The notes beneath the pieces were generated by a model that had not been told where the DNA came from, searched no databases, and saw only the letters and a list, made by a program, of their open reading frames with translations. From NCBI GenBank assembly GCA_029721435.1, contig CM056573.1:47156501-47220500 (forward strand): a stretch of 64,000 nt of DNA, in the 5' to 3' direction. This document shows positions 1 to 11,599 of the stretch, piece after piece (the stretch's first letter is position 1; every line of letters starts with the position of its first letter). The position numbers were made by a program, and so were the translations under genes. The DNA comes from Gymnothorax reevesii (Eukaryota; Chordata; Actinopteri; Anguilliformes; Muraenidae).

Positions 1-530
1 TTTTCAAACTGGTAGTTTTTTGTAGCACTAAGAGAGTGTGCTGATTCTTCAAGCTCTGCGGACTGGTCTCGTAAAGAGCCAGTATACAAGTGTAATGACC
101 GTAAAATACTCAGAGCTGCAGCTAAATCCATGTCACTTTTTTGTAGTTGATCACTCGTTGCCTTAAATCTACCCAGTATCCTCTCCCACAAAATGATCAT
201 TATTACGGTCTCAAGTTTATAAAGTTTGGAAACCAGTGCAGCAGCCTCATGTATACACTACAACATGTATACAGAGACTGTACCAATTCAAAAAAAGAAT
301 TCACCACCTCGCAGCAATCGAAGCACTGATTACTAAAACCCCACAAGTCAAGTCAAGTCAAGTATGACGTATGGGGTTTTAGTAATAGGTGCTTCAATTA
401 TCAATGCTGTTTACACCTAAAAGGTTCAGTGAATGGGCAGCACACAATGTGTAATTTCAGTCAGAAAACTCTGAATTGAATTAAATATTTTTTGGAGCAT
501 AAATACTTTTAAGTTTGGCGGCAGGCTCTG
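1..530. other. No gene; contains one short hairpin
   Basis: No coding region is supported here. The only structure I see is an inverted repeat at 320-343 and 372-395. Its 24-base arms share the ends gaagcac and taaaacccca, differ at two positions, and are separated by a 28-base spacer made largely of a repeated AAGTC word. It could be a tiny hairpin MITE or a chance palindrome, and no protein or RNA gene is implied. Confidence 0.5.
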
Positions 531-659
531 TCTCAATTTATTAATTCCCTGAAAATGATCTGCCAGGTTAATTTCAGGGAATGACAGCAAGACCCCCGCA
601 GGGAATCATGGAAACAGAGCCCACAGGTGGATGCTGGGGAGGTGGTGGGACAGCAAAAC

Positions 660-785
660 TTCATGGGCAGCAGCACAGAGCAGCAGCAACAGCAGTAACT
701 GAGCAGACCGAGCAGCAGTAACAACAGCAGCAGCAGCACGAGCAGCAGTACTGAGGATCAGTAGCAGCAGTGCAGCACGGAGCAG
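660..785. repeat. Imperfect CAG/GCA trinucleotide tract
   Basis: The stretch is dominated by CAG, CAA and GAG words in imperfect register, interrupted by AGTA and CGGAG. On the minus strand it opens a leucine/cysteine-rich frame, which is a by-product of the repeat and not a gene. It lies just beyond the truncated end of the hAT transposase. Confidence 0.7.
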
Positions 786-904
786 AATGGGCAGCAGGGA
801 ATGATCAGGTAGGCAGGGAGGTTTAACTAACCCGCCCTATTTAGATGAAGAGGGCATGTGACTGATCAGGGTTTGGCGCCGCATTGAGTTGTCTGCCTGA
901 ACTA

Positions 905-2192
905 GCTCCGCAGGCTTCGCATCATGAATCAGTGGGTTTTCTTTTTTTAAATGCTCCTGGAGCCCATTGTATTTGCCAGTTCGACAAGTCCAACCCCAAG
1001 TCTCGAACCATTTTAATTACACATTCCGCCAGACTTATACCTGTGTGGCTGTGTATGGGCTCAAACCCCATGAATCTTTCCACTACTCTACCATCTGCAG
1101 TGAAAAAATGAAAAACAAATACGAGTTGATCAATGTGCGCCAAATCTGCTGTTGAGTCAACGATTACAGAAAAATATTTAGCCTGTCTGATTTCCTCTGC
1201 TATTGCTCTGTTAGTTTTCTCACCCATTAGTGAAATAAATTCTCCACATACAGTTGAGGATAAGTAGGAAGGCTTACCTCCACCTTTATTGCCATGTTTC
1301 TCAATGTGCCCCTTCAAAAAGGGGTCAAACTCCGCTATCAGCACAACAAGTCCCAAATATTTCCCATTGCGGGCCGAGCCCAGCAGTTCATTGTCGCCTT
1401 GCAATGGTAGTCCTCTCACTCCAAAAAATGAAATGTCAGCAACAACGCCTCTAAAAACTTCTCTCCAATACTGTTTCTCTGCCTCACGCTGTCGGGCAAG
1501 AGAAGCATCCACTCTGCCTGCGTGTTTAGACCTTTGTAATAAAGAAAGCATATTTTCTCTGTGTCCAGAGCCCTTTTCATGATCATAAATCCTCTCTGGA
1601 TGTTTCCAATCACAGAATACGCAGATAAATGCATGCCTTTGTGATGAGAGGAGTTTGCATGCATAACAGTAAAATGCGCCAGTCGATGGCGAGTAAAGAA
1701 GCCATTCCTGTGGCACAAGTTGATTTTTCTGGAGTTGGCAATGGAACAAATCGTTAGTGAGTGAACGGGTACGCCTCCTCCCAGAGCTGATCAGTAACGG
1801 GTCCCCAAAGTGCAGGATCTCCAGGGAGCGTCAGCGTAGAGGTGCGGACGCTGCTCACGCTGCCTGGCGACTGTGACCCCTCGCTTCCGTACTTGCAGGT
1901 GCAGCAAGGGCCGGTCCGCCGTTGCAAGCTGCTGCTGCTGGAGGATTCTCCCTGGCTGGGTTGCTAGTGTTAGCAACGCTAACAAGAGCCGTTTCATTGG
2001 CAGGTGAAGAAATGCCATCACAAGTTGAGCTATCCTCATGGCCATTTTCTCCCTGCTCAGAGCAGCTGGAAACTGAAGTGAAAAACCTACTAATTTTCGG
2101 AATATACTTTAAATTTTCAGCCTTTCTGTTGTCTCTGCCTTTTTTAATTTCTGTTTGGCACTCCCACTAAGCTGACCTCCAAATTTCTCCAT
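905..2192 (-). pseudogene. Broken hAT transposase, ZMYM1-like (TTF zinc finger, DUF4371 type)
   Basis: This is a relic of a hAT-superfamily cut-and-paste transposase of the kind annotated in fish as zinc finger MYM-type protein 1-like. The start codon is at 2192 and opens with MEKFGGQLSGSAKQKLKKAE, the usual start of this family. A one-base frameshift near 2110 moves the reading into another frame (KISRFFTSVSS, then a Ser/Ala-rich linker). Stops follow near 1870. The main open stretch is 1749-922 (275 codons). It holds the TTF-type zinc finger (FYCYACKLL, then the C..C and H..H residues) and the start of the DUF4371 RNase H-like region (EFISLMGEKTNRAIAEEIRQAKYFSVIVDSTAD). Similarity stops near 975 with an unrelated tail, so the catalytic C-terminal half and the hAT dimerisation domain are absent. 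It is non-functional. Confidence 0.85.
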
Positions 2193-2199
2193 TTTAGCA

Positions 2200-2930
2200 T
2201 TTTCTGACTTCAGTCTCGCTGACAATCTCATGTTAATTAGCTTCACCTTTGACCGACCTCGTGTCAGCCAGCTCACCAATGAGGAGGGAATTGTCAGTTT
2301 GTAGTGGCATGGTGAGAAAAGCTGAAGCGGTTAAACTAAAGCAAGATTTAACAAGATTTCCTTGCAAGGTGTGTGCTGGCCAAGATTTTCACTTAGCCAC
2401 AGTGGCTAATCACCCTGAAGTGCAGTTAGCCACAGAGAAAACCATTTAGCCACACATTTTGCCTTAAATTTTAGTTAGAAACCGTAGAGAACTTGGATTT
2501 TAGTCCTACAGTGTGCGTACACAGTCACAGAGTAAGTGCACAGATATCCAGAGACTAGTAGGTATGCATCATCTTGTCAGCAAGACCCGTACTATAGTGT
2601 TCTAGCCAGGTTTCTTCCCATCAGGGCAGTTACTCATAGTTACAAGAAATTTTCAAATAGAGTGCCAATGAAATTTGTGCAGGCTGAAAAATGAATTAAA
2701 AATCACATTATTAAACTGTGATTAAAAATCAAACATGGACGGAAATCCATTACACATTTTTGAACAGGTTGGGATGTCCCTGCTCAAGTTGCGTGGTGAG
2801 AGAACACTGAACTAGTATCCTGACCTCTGTCGGTGTTGGCTTTCCTGCAGCCTTAATGCGGTTTGCATGCTACTAGAGATGAAAAGAATAAAACAGACAG
2901 TTGTTCAGAAAATGGAATTGCTGCGGGTCA
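2200..2930. other. No gene; presumed 5' flank of the hAT relic
   Basis: The first 250 bases lie directly upstream of the hAT start codon. They include a short run of repeated TTAGCCACA words at 2394-2452. No coding region, TIR or RNA gene could be supported between here and the inverted-arm element at about 2935. Confidence 0.4.
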
Positions 2931-3733
2931 TTCCATATGAACTCAACCAGAGGTCCCATAATGACTGACTTGGATTTGGCTAAAAAAATTTGTACTGGTG
3001 CCTTAACATATATGATGAACATGTGCAAAATATTTTGTCAAAATTATAAAGGGTTTTTGTGATGTGGCTCTTCTAAATAGGGTGTTATATCCCATTTTTG
3101 ACTCTTGCCAATCTCGCATGTTTAAGAACAGCCATATTTGGATGCCAATATCTTGGGAATGAAATTAGTTGTGAGCTTGAAAAGTCAAATATTATGTAAT
3201 TTGCTCCCAGGCTTTCAGGATCTGTCATCAGAAAAGTCCTATCTCCTTTAGTTTTTGAGGTATTGGCCTCAAAAGTAGTGATTTGTTTCGTGCGAAAATG
3301 AAAATTTCAATTTTCAGGGGGCAACTGTCATGCTACAATAAATCACAACCGTTTATCGGGGCTACATTCCTTCTATCTAGGCACATGACTATCTGTATAA
3401 AGTTTTTGGACAGTATTGAAATCATAATTTAGGGGTAAGGGAGCTCCAAATATGGCTCAGACTGAAAAAATGCAATTTAAGACCAATTTTTACCAGTCAA
3501 AATCATAGCGTAGTCATTTACCCAGGACAACAATTTTTTTTCCATATAATTGCACATACAGTATAAGTCAATCATCTGGTCAAAAAATCTGATTGTTTTC
3601 TCACCCCTTTCATATGAAAATAATTTTAGGAAATGTAGGTGTTTATATCCCCACGACAGCTTGCGTTTGTCAGAAATGCAGAAAATGTGTGGTATTTCTA
3701 CTCTGAACATATAGATTTGATGGCATCCACAAT

Positions 3734-4213
3734 TTAGTAAGTCAATTTATCCAAAAATGTAGATAAAATTGAGTTCATGAGCCCAAATGAAGGCAGCTTC
3801 TTCTGAACAGTGTCTTGGTCAGCAAGCTTATAAAACCTTGCGCTCTGTCTCTGGAGCTCTGGTGCAGACACAATGCATATGATGTTCTGGAATGGAACCC
3901 GACAGGTATTCTGACGAACAGAAGGAGGCCATGAGAGAAGTCCAGTCTGAGAATGTTTCATGAAGTTGACAAAGACATCAGTTTTCATCTGACCGCTCAA
4001 CAATGCAGCCCACAAACCAATCCTTGTCATAAATGCACGCAACATACTTTCAAAGCGTGTCATATAAACCTTTTCATGATGGAGACAGATTTGGTAAGCT
4101 CCATTAAAGGACATGCCACACCGCCAAGATAGAATCCTTCTGTCATCAGGTTCAAGTTCACTTATTTTAATGAAACCAGTCTTTCTGCAGTGTGTTTGTG
4201 TCCAATTTTGCAC
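3734..4213 (-). CDS. Unrecognised open frame inside the long-TIR element
   Basis: This 159-codon frame runs on the minus strand in the core of the inverted-arm element, ending close to the left arm. It has scattered Cys and His (THCRK, SWRCG, ICLHHEK, NTCRV) that could suggest a zinc-binding region. I do not recognise a family or a DDE pattern. Upstream sequence (4356-4162) continues in another frame, so this may be the 3' part of a decayed transposon gene. It could also be chance, and no function is claimed. Confidence 0.3.
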   Translation of the reverse strand: MQNWTQTHCRKTGFIKISELEPDDRRILSWRCGMSFNGAYQICLHHEKVYMTRFESMLRAFMTRIGLWAALLSGQMKTDVFVNFMKHSQTGLLSWPPSVRQNTCRVPFQNIICIVSAPELQRQSARFYKLADQDTVQKKLPSFGLMNSILSTFLDKLTY

Positions 4214-4459
4214 ATCTCAGTTGCCATGCTGAATGTTAGTGAACTGAATGAAGCTTCTTTTGTTTTCAATGTTTGGCTGATGCAATGCTGAAATAAAGAT
4301 GATGCAATACATGGTTGGCTGATGAAATACCTGATAAGCTGATGTAACACAAGCAAAAGCTGTCAGTCACTCATTTGCACACCTTCTATGTAGCCTAGTA
4401 CTATTAATATGAAACAGGAAGTCTCAATAGTTAGTTGTAGTTAAGTCGTCTAAGGGCGA

Positions 4460-5491
4460 TGATATGGAATCAGTTGACACCAGATGCGGGAAAGGGGAAT
4501 GAGGATTTTATTTTAAACAAAACAAAACAGGCACGAGGGCCAACAAAAAACTTGGCCCAAAGGGTTGCAAAAAACAAACTAAGGAATGCTACACGGAGCT
4601 ATAAACAAAGAATGCAAATGACAAAAAACAAAAGGCACTGGAAACTCCAGGCAAGAAGATGAAGAAAAATAAATAACAAGACTATAAATATACACAAGGC
4701 AAGAGGCTAGAACAAGACTTGAAACTAGAAATGCAAGGGAACTTGACAACAAGAACTTGGCAAAACTTGAGACACTGTCTGCCAGCCAACTTCCACCGCA
4801 TCCAGATAAAGGCTTGGTAATCAAGGACACATGAGGGGCAACACCTGGAGAGGCAGAAACAAGAGGCATGGCAAGATCAAGACATGGACAGAGATTGGAT
4901 GACATGACCTGCTCATTAAGAGAATGAGCGTGCTCAGCTTAAGTACCAATTAAGTACGCAGTTTGGAAGCAAGCATGAATGTTAAGAACAGAAAAGCACA
5001 GCAAGATCTTGAAATAGCAAAGCAGGAATCATGACAATAAACTCCTTGTCTAAATTAGTAGTATTAGTAATGTGCCTATCTAAGAATTACACCAACCCAG
5101 TGAGTGTTAGTAAATGTTAGTAACTTAAAAACAGTTAATTGCCAATTAAGCTTAGAGAGCCCCGAATCAGCACAGCACAGAAGGAAGAGGGAAATACCAA
5201 AGCCAACCCAGAGCTCTGAAATGTGCAACAACGAAGGCACGGGGCAGAACGCAGACAAGCGGTGGAGTGGCATGGCAGACCTGGCGAAAACAAAAACATG
5301 GAAAAGTAAAAACATGGACATGGAATGTAAAACATGAAATGCAAAACCCTGATACAAGAAACTGTTAAAACTATGACTATGAACATGACTATGGAACATG
5401 AAACTATGAACTATGAAATCTTGAAACATGAAACTGTTCAAACCATAAGCAATACTGTTCTGGCCAAAGGCCAGAACCCTGGAACACAACA
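4460..5491 (-). mobile_element. Solo LTR (copy A) with perfect 5-bp duplication
   Basis: Read on the minus strand, this sequence starts TGTTGTGTTCC and ends ATTCCATATCA, so it has the TG...CA ends of an LTR. The flanks carry a perfect 5-bp duplication, GGCGA at 4455-4459 and again at 5492-5496. An AATAAA polyadenylation signal lies near its 3' end (plus-strand TTTATT at about 4510) and a TATATA-rich stretch lies upstream of that, as expected for U3-R-U5. No internal region follows, so it is a solo LTR left by LTR-LTR recombination. A near-identical copy lies at 60176-61165 in the opposite orientation. It sits in the core of the 2935-6217 element and so is younger than it. Confidence 0.92.
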
Positions 5492-6229
5492 GGCGAAAAG
5501 TGTCTATAATTGATATATTTATTTACATATGAAGGAGTAGAGAAAACAAAGTGATTTTTTGACCAGATGATTGACATATATGTACAATTATATAGAAAAA
5601 AATTGATGTCCTGGTAAATGACTACGCTATGATTTTGACTGTTAAAAATTGGTCTTAAATTGCATTTTTTCAGTCGTGGCCATTTTCGGAGCTCCCTTAC
5701 TCCTAAATTATGATTTCAATACTGTCCAAAATGTTTCTAAAGATAGTCATGTCCCTAAATAGAAGGAATGTAGCCCCAATAAACGGTTGTGATTTATTGT
5801 AGCATGACAGTTGCCCCCTGAAAATTGAAATTTTCATCTTCGCACATAACAAAACCACTACTTTGGAGGCCAATACCTCAAAAACTAAAGGAGATAGGAC
5901 TTTTCTGATGACAGATCCTAAAAGCCTGGGTGCTAATTACATACTACACAACTTTTCAAGCTCACAACTCATTTCATTCCCAAGATATTGGCATCCAAAT
6001 ATGGCTGTTCTTAAACATGCAAGATTGGCAAGGGTCAAAAATGGGGTATACCACCCTATTTTGAAGAGCCACAGCACAAAAACCCTTCAGAATTTTGACA
6101 AAATATTTTGCACATGTTCATCATATATGTTAAGGTACCAAATTTTTTTTTAGCCAAATCCGAGTCGGTCACTATGGGAGATTACCAGACTTTGGTTGAG
6201 TTCATATGGAATGCCCCCAGCATATTTTT

Positions 6230-7110
6230 CATAGAAAAATAGTTACGGAACTTGTTTAACTAACACCCACCAAAACTTTACGACAAACTGCTCACAGTCA
6301 CATGGTATAAAAATATTGTGGTGACTGAGAGCTGTTTCAAGTGCCAGTAAGTGAGTAAGTATTAAGGAGTATTAAGGCCATCCTCCAGTCTAATTATCTT
6401 GCTGCTACTTTAGACAAATGGGAACTTGATCGTCCAATATCCAAGTCCAATATCACTTTGATGACAAATAGTTGAATTACTAACTTGATAAGGCCAGCTT
6501 AACATGCTAAAGATGGTCATTTTGTAATCCCCACTTGTGGCCAAGTGATTATTACATGTATTACAACATGAACAGATCCACCTTAGGCAGGCTGATTGCT
6601 GTGTAATTCAGGGTGTGGAATGGATTAAAAGTAATCCTCTAAAGCCACTATGAATTCACATCGACACACCTGGATGCAACCTTATTCTTATTTGTTTGTT
6701 TTTGTGTCCTTCTGTCTCAACGTCAGCGGCATGCAGTCGGCTGCTCGGAGTTCGGCTGAGAATGACTCGTGGCCGAGTCGCACGTAACTGACAGGCATTA
6801 TGTTGTTTCAAAGACGCGAAAAATGCTATCATTGTTGTATACTTACTAACAGTTAGCAGGGTAGTCGACTGATTGTTTGTCATGGTTGCACTGAACTCTG
6901 TTTTGAAGAGTTGTTCAGTCCTGCCTGGAGTAGACAGTAAGCTACATTGGCTCGCTCAAGATAATAATCTCTGGCATATTTCCGACTAATTTGTGAATCT
7001 ATTTTCCGCTATTTCTGACCTGTGGCTGGGTAGCTGCGTTTAGAATACCGTGCCATTCTGACAAATAGCTCGCACACCCACAAGTTTCCCATTTATTTAG
7101 TTAAAAGGTT
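6230..7110. other. No gene recognised
   Basis: AT-rich single-copy-looking sequence with no supported coding frame. A short GC-richer patch (6715-6790, including GCATGCAGTCGGCTGCTCGG) stands out, but nothing else supports a promoter or a gene. Confidence 0.4.
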
Positions 7111-7119
7111 GCTCTAAAG

Positions 7120-7747
7120 CAGGGGTTCCCAAACTTTTCCAAATCAGGGCCCACTTGAAAATCTAAAAAATGTCCGCGGCCCACCTTTGTCCTATAAACA
7201 GTACATAGACGGAATTATGCATTCTTAGAACACTTAACAGCAACAATAATTGTTAAAGTTGTTAAGAAAATAAAATAAATAAAATAAATAAAGAACAACA
7301 ACAATAATTTAATATTGTTTAATAATTTATTATTATTATTATAAAGATTCAGGATTGAAATGAAAGCAGGGGGATAAAGGAAGCCCAAACTTTTAATCTG
7401 TGGTGTACATACAAGACAGAATTAATTATTGAACACAGTACGTGCTCCTCCGATTATGACCCCCGGTCATGATGACCAGAAAGCTACGTTCCGATCATAA
7501 ACTATATAAGGTTCCTAAAATATTGTGAGGTCAATAACACTCAATAGGTTATTACTTCTAAATATTTTTTTAAATCGTGCAATAAATATTTTACAATAAA
7601 AATAATAAATATTTTAAGAAAATAAATAAAAAATAAATAAAATCGTATTTGCAAAAATGAATCATATTTTTAATGACCTCTCACGGCCCACCTGCAGTAC
7701 CACCACGGCCCTTCAGGGGGCCGCGGCCCACACTTTGGGAATCACTG
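7120..7747. mobile_element. Non-autonomous hAT-like element
   Basis: The left end reads CAGGGGTTCCCAAACTTTTC and the right end is its imperfect inverse (CACTTTGGGAATCACTG). Just inside each end is the GGCCCAC / CGGCCCACC motif common to this vertebrate hAT group. The 8-bp flanks (CTCTAAAG and ACCTATAA) match at only four positions, so the duplication has decayed or an end is displaced. The interior (7250-7680) is an A/T-rich run of AATAAATA-like words with no open frame. It depends on an external hAT transposase. Confidence 0.75.
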
Positions 7748-7749
7748 AC

Positions 7750-8955
7750 CTATAATAATTGAAGTGTATGTTGTGGTGAATGACATGACATGCATGCTGA
7801 GGAGTGACGCTTCGTGCCCTGAGGTCATTATGGTCAGAACCCGAGAGCATCTGTTCAAAGACACTACGTGAGCCATGCCTCGCCTTTCCAGACCCAAGCC
7901 AGGGTCTTTTTTACAGCTCGCTACATGTACATGTACAATCAGCTAAATAAAGTGTAATGATTTTATATTACCACAGACGATATATCTGTAACACCCACGG
8001 AATGAAAAATATAAATACTGGAGGGTACCACACAAATTATTGGCACCTCAAATTTTTTTACTGTACCTCTCCATATTTCGATACCCATTATTTTTTATAT
8101 TTACTTTTTGTTTTTGCAGTAGTGCATTTGCGACCTGAGAAAAAAGAGTTCAGTTCGGCAAGACAGTACACCTAAAATAAGAATTCTTGAAAATTTCTGA
8201 AATCCTAGTCTTTGTCACAATTTGCATTAAAATAGATTTCACTCTTCATTATCAAAAATACATACACAGTAACAGAAATTTACTCTCCTGATGTACCTTT
8301 ACCAACATAAAAGTACCATCATTATTTATTGACATATTGACAATTAATTGCATTACATAATGCTTACAAGCAGAAAATGGTGCAGTTTATAAATTAACAC
8401 ACCTCAGAACACAAACATTATTAATTCTTAAAAGAAGTTTTTAAAAGGGGTTTTTTTTTGTGAAATGTACAGTTTCATTGTATTCAGGTGTTCAGCGTCA
8501 GTGGCTGAATAATAACTCAGATGTCTATAAATAAATTTAACTATTTCACCCACACTGAAAATTAGCTCTTTTATTTTCCACTGGTGTTTCAAAGGACAGT
8601 TCTATTTTTGCCTCCACAGGAAATATGTAGGTCTTTTTCTACACTCAAAAATGTACCATGAATCAAAACAGCAGGAAAACATTTCATTGTACAAAACAAA
8701 AAAGGTTCCACCAGAATAGATTGCGGCACAGATTCTAGACAAAAGGTGTTTTTTCTTGAACCTTTTGCAAATCAGTTTGAAATTCCATTGAATTCATATT
8801 TCAGATGTAAGATGTAAGATTAAGGTGTGGTTGGTGCCATAGCATGCTACAAGCTTTGCTTTTCAACATTATATTTTGAAAGATAAAAAAGAAAATGACT
8901 CTCTAACCCCTGTTCTGTGTGCTTTTGATATGTTGGTGATCAATTACTGAAACTG
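7750..8955. other. No gene recognised
   Basis: AT-rich sequence with no supported coding region. It contains a T-run at 8449-8459 and the short direct repeat AGATGTAAGATGTAAGATTAAG near 8803, but no TIRs or RNA genes that I can defend. Confidence 0.4.
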
Positions 8956-8961
8956 CAAGCC

Positions 8962-9384
8962 ATTAATCGACCCCGCCGCTGCAGGAGCATAGCACTAAGG
9001 ATTAATCGACTCCGCAGCTGCAGGAGAATAGCACAAAGGATTAATCAACCTCGCAGCTGCAGGAGAATAGTACTAAGGATTAATCAACCCCGCAACTGCA
9101 GGAGCATAGCACAAAGGATTAATCAACCCCGCAGCTGCAGGAGCATAGCACAAAGGATTAATCAACCCCGCAGCTGCAGGAGCGCAGCACAAAGGATTAA
9201 TCAACCCCGCAGCTGCAGGAGCATAGCACAAAGGATTAATCAACCCCGCAGCTGCAGGAGCACAGCACAAAGGATTAATCAACCCCGCAGCTGCAGGAGC
9301 ACAGTACAAAGGATTAATCAACCCCGCAGCTGCAGGAGCACAGCACAAAGGATTAATCAACCCTGCAGCTGCAGGAGCACAAAG
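8962..9384. repeat. 39-bp minisatellite, about 11 units
   Basis: A 39-bp unit containing ATTAATCAACCCCGCAGCTG and CAGGAGCAYAGCAC is repeated about 11 times head to tail. The outer left units are the most divergent (TCGACC, CGCCGCTG) and the central ones nearly identical. Because 39 is a multiple of three, the minus strand stays open across 95 codons as a 13-residue repeat (INPLCCAPAAAGL). That is a consequence of the period and I do not call it a gene. Each unit contains the palindrome GCAGCTGC with a PstI-like CTGCAG. Confidence 0.93.
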
Positions 9385-9540
9385 GTCCTACCAGCAGCAC
9401 AGTGAATGCGCCTGTTTGAACAGAACCATGGAATACAAAATCATAGCAGTAAAAAGTACTGAGTATAATAAACTTTACCGCAAGCCCAATCAGACCTCTC
9501 AAATTTTTTGAGCATATCCTAACGTTAAATGGCATGGATA

Positions 9541-9830
9541 CTCTATTGCCAAAAGTATGTGGACACCCGCTCCTCAAACTCACCTGCTTATTTTATTCTA
9601 AAATCGCATTCATTGTTATGGTTAGTGCTTGCATTCATGCATTCATGGGCCCCACTCAAATGGGGAGGCTTTACTCAAGATGTTAGAGCTTTGAAAACTA
9701 CTGGTCGATTATGGCCGGAAAGAAACAAAAAACTTCTGTTTGGTCAGGATGGCCAATGGCAGGAGAGATGTTGGCCAATGACAGTAGTCGGTTTTAGAAG
9801 TCAAAGCGCTTAGTAGGTCGGTCAAGGTCC
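9541..9830. mobile_element. Tc1/mariner-type MITE fragment (one end)
   Basis: After a TA at 9539-9540 the sequence CTCTATTGCCAAAAGTATGT followed by GGACACC matches a terminal repeat common in fish Tc1/mariner non-autonomous elements. I could not find the matching opposite end, so the right boundary is a guess. The open frame here is not a recognised protein. Confidence 0.5.
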
Positions 9831-10890
9831 ACACCAATACAAAATCGTTCAGCAAGTTCTAGGCCAACCAAATAGGTGGGATCAAATTAAAGGGAATGAA
9901 GCCTGCTTTTCAGTCCACTAATGATGTAATCAAATGCTCATGGCCTGAGGAATCAAATCAAACCAGAACCCATCAACTGGAGGTCTGCAATGTGCACTGA
10001 CTCTTGTGCTGCTGACTCTTGATTTTATTAAAAGTCTGCTGACAGCATTGCTTCAGATGGCAGTGCTTACTGAGTTTCTTATTGATTTTGTGGTACTATA
10101 AACATTTTTGACAAGAGTCAGTGTGAATGTTGCTAACAGATGCTAAACAGCAGAAGCCATTCCTTTCTAACAGAAGAATAGTGCAGTAATTGAGTGTTGT
10201 CAGCAATACTGTGCATGAGCCACTAGGTGGGTGTCGTGCCTCAAACCTAACTGACAGGTTCAAAGTATTCATGATTATATGAGCAGCTGTTAGTGTGATG
10301 TTATTGTGCTTATTATTCCACATAGTACTGGAGTTCTAATTGACTTAATACTGGCCCACTTCTCATTTCTGTGAAGGAATGTTTTAAATTATTTAATGGA
10401 TGACATTGCACATTCAGTGGCACTGAATGCATGTCATGCATCTTTTTTGGTAGACACTCACCAATGTTGCAAAAAATAGTAAATAAATAGTCATTTCTTA
10501 TACCTGAAATCTGTGTTATATTCTCAATTCCTTATTCATATATTTGTTCACTTATTTTCTCACACATTTACTCCCTTACTTCTTACTTGCTTGCTTACAA
10601 TTTTATCAACTTGCATTCTAACACACATATTACATACTTTTTTGAGGACATATTGGCACAGAATCATCAGTGGATAGTTGAAGTTACCTTGCGATTCTGC
10701 TTTTTCATCATGTGAAATAAGTGAGGTGATACAGCACATATTTTATAAATAGTAAACGTGCATTATTAATGGACATCCCAGTCGGCACTATTGGCTATGT
10801 GAGAGGCTGGCTTGGGAGCTCCAGAGGATAATGTTCTCTACCTATTAAACAAATACAAGTAGATCAGAGGGATCTAATAGCTACAACCTG
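9830..10890. other. No gene recognised
   Basis: AT-rich sequence. I see no transposon ends, no RNA gene and no frame with recognisable content. Confidence 0.4.
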
Positions 10891-10944
10891 GCCTAGCATC
10901 CGTCACGTGGCCTAGTGTCTATGACTGGTGGTTTCTTATACAAA

Positions 10945-11430
10945 TGTGACCTCGAAATTGGCAATTGACCTTAAAAATCAATAGGGGACCCTTCTTCTGT
11001 ACCAAGAAGCTTGTTGTAAGATTGAATAGCCATCCATCAAGTTAAACTCGAGTTACGATGCGAAAACTGTGAAATCGGGGCAAAATCGACACTTTTTTGA
11101 CCGGTGTGACCTTGAGATTCGACAGATGACCTTGAAAATCAACAGGGAACCCCTCCTCTATACCAAAAAGCTTGTTCTAAGATTTCATAGCCATTCATTG
11201 AATTAAACTTGAGTTACGGTGCGAAAACCGTCAAATCGGGCAAAATTGACACTTTTTTTACCTGTGTGACCTTGGGATTTGACGGATGACGTTGAAAAAC
11301 AATAGGGAACACCTCCTCTATGCCTAGAAGCTACTTCCAAAATTTCATACCGATTCATGAATTCTAACTGGACTTACAGCGCGAAAACCCGCAAACAAGG
11401 TCGTGACCTCTGAGAACTTGACCTTTGACC
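10945..11430. repeat. Three diverged tandem units of ~160 bp
   Basis: Three head-to-tail units start at about 10948, 11104 and 11266, each opening with GTGACCTTGRRATT. Each continues through a GACCTTGAAAA word, an AGGGRAC..CTTCTCT-like word, AGCTTGTT.TAAGATT, and GAGTTACGRTGCGAAAAC before a 'cacttttttt' spacer. The third unit is the most diverged. They lead directly into the GACGGACAG tail, so the whole block may be one composite interspersed repeat. Confidence 0.8.
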
Positions 11431-11439
11431 TCGACCTTG

Positions 11440-11590
11440 TGCATGGGCATCATTTTCGTCAAGGAAAAATACTCCTGAAAATTTAATGATGATACGACGA
11501 CAAGAACATGGTGAAAAAGGTGTCACAGACGGACAGACAGACAGACGGACAGACAAAAGCGTTCATAGAGCTGCTTGGGTCGCAGCTAAA
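11440..11590 (+). repeat. Interspersed repeat tail ending in (GACGGACA)n
   Basis: The segment runs from CATTTTCGTCAAGGAAAAA to a terminal run of ACAGACGGACAGAC words at about 11524-11562. The same style of GACGGACG-rich tail ends the 300-bp insert at 16117-16416. I infer a non-autonomous interspersed repeat of aquatic-animal type, but its class cannot be set from this window. Confidence 0.5.
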
Positions 11591-11599
11591 AAAGTTAAA

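Larger units (their letters stand above)
2935..6217. mobile_element. DNA-transposon-like element with ~700-bp inverted arms
   Basis: The left arm (about 2935-3640) and right arm (about 5515-6217) are inverted copies of each other along their whole length, at visibly high identity with scattered changes. The outer tips read GGG(T/G)CATTCCATATGAAC on the left and its complement on the right. Homology may extend outward a few bases to TGCTG. I could not find a convincing target-site duplication. The core between the arms holds the frame at 4213-3734 and a later solo LTR (4460-5491). Removing the LTR leaves an element of about 2.25 kb. Arms this long relative to the core are unusual for Tc1 or hAT, and the superfamily is unassigned. 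Confidence 0.75.

Noticed and set aside
533..739. Leucine/cysteine-rich 68-codon frame
   Set aside because: It is the reverse reading of the CAG-rich tract.
9073..9360. 95-codon frame with a 13-residue repeat
   Set aside because: It arises because the 39-bp unit is a multiple of three and lacks stops. There is no start context or flanking exon.
8962..9384. CRISPR-like array
   Set aside because: The units are contiguous tandem copies with no unique spacers, and the sequence is eukaryotic.
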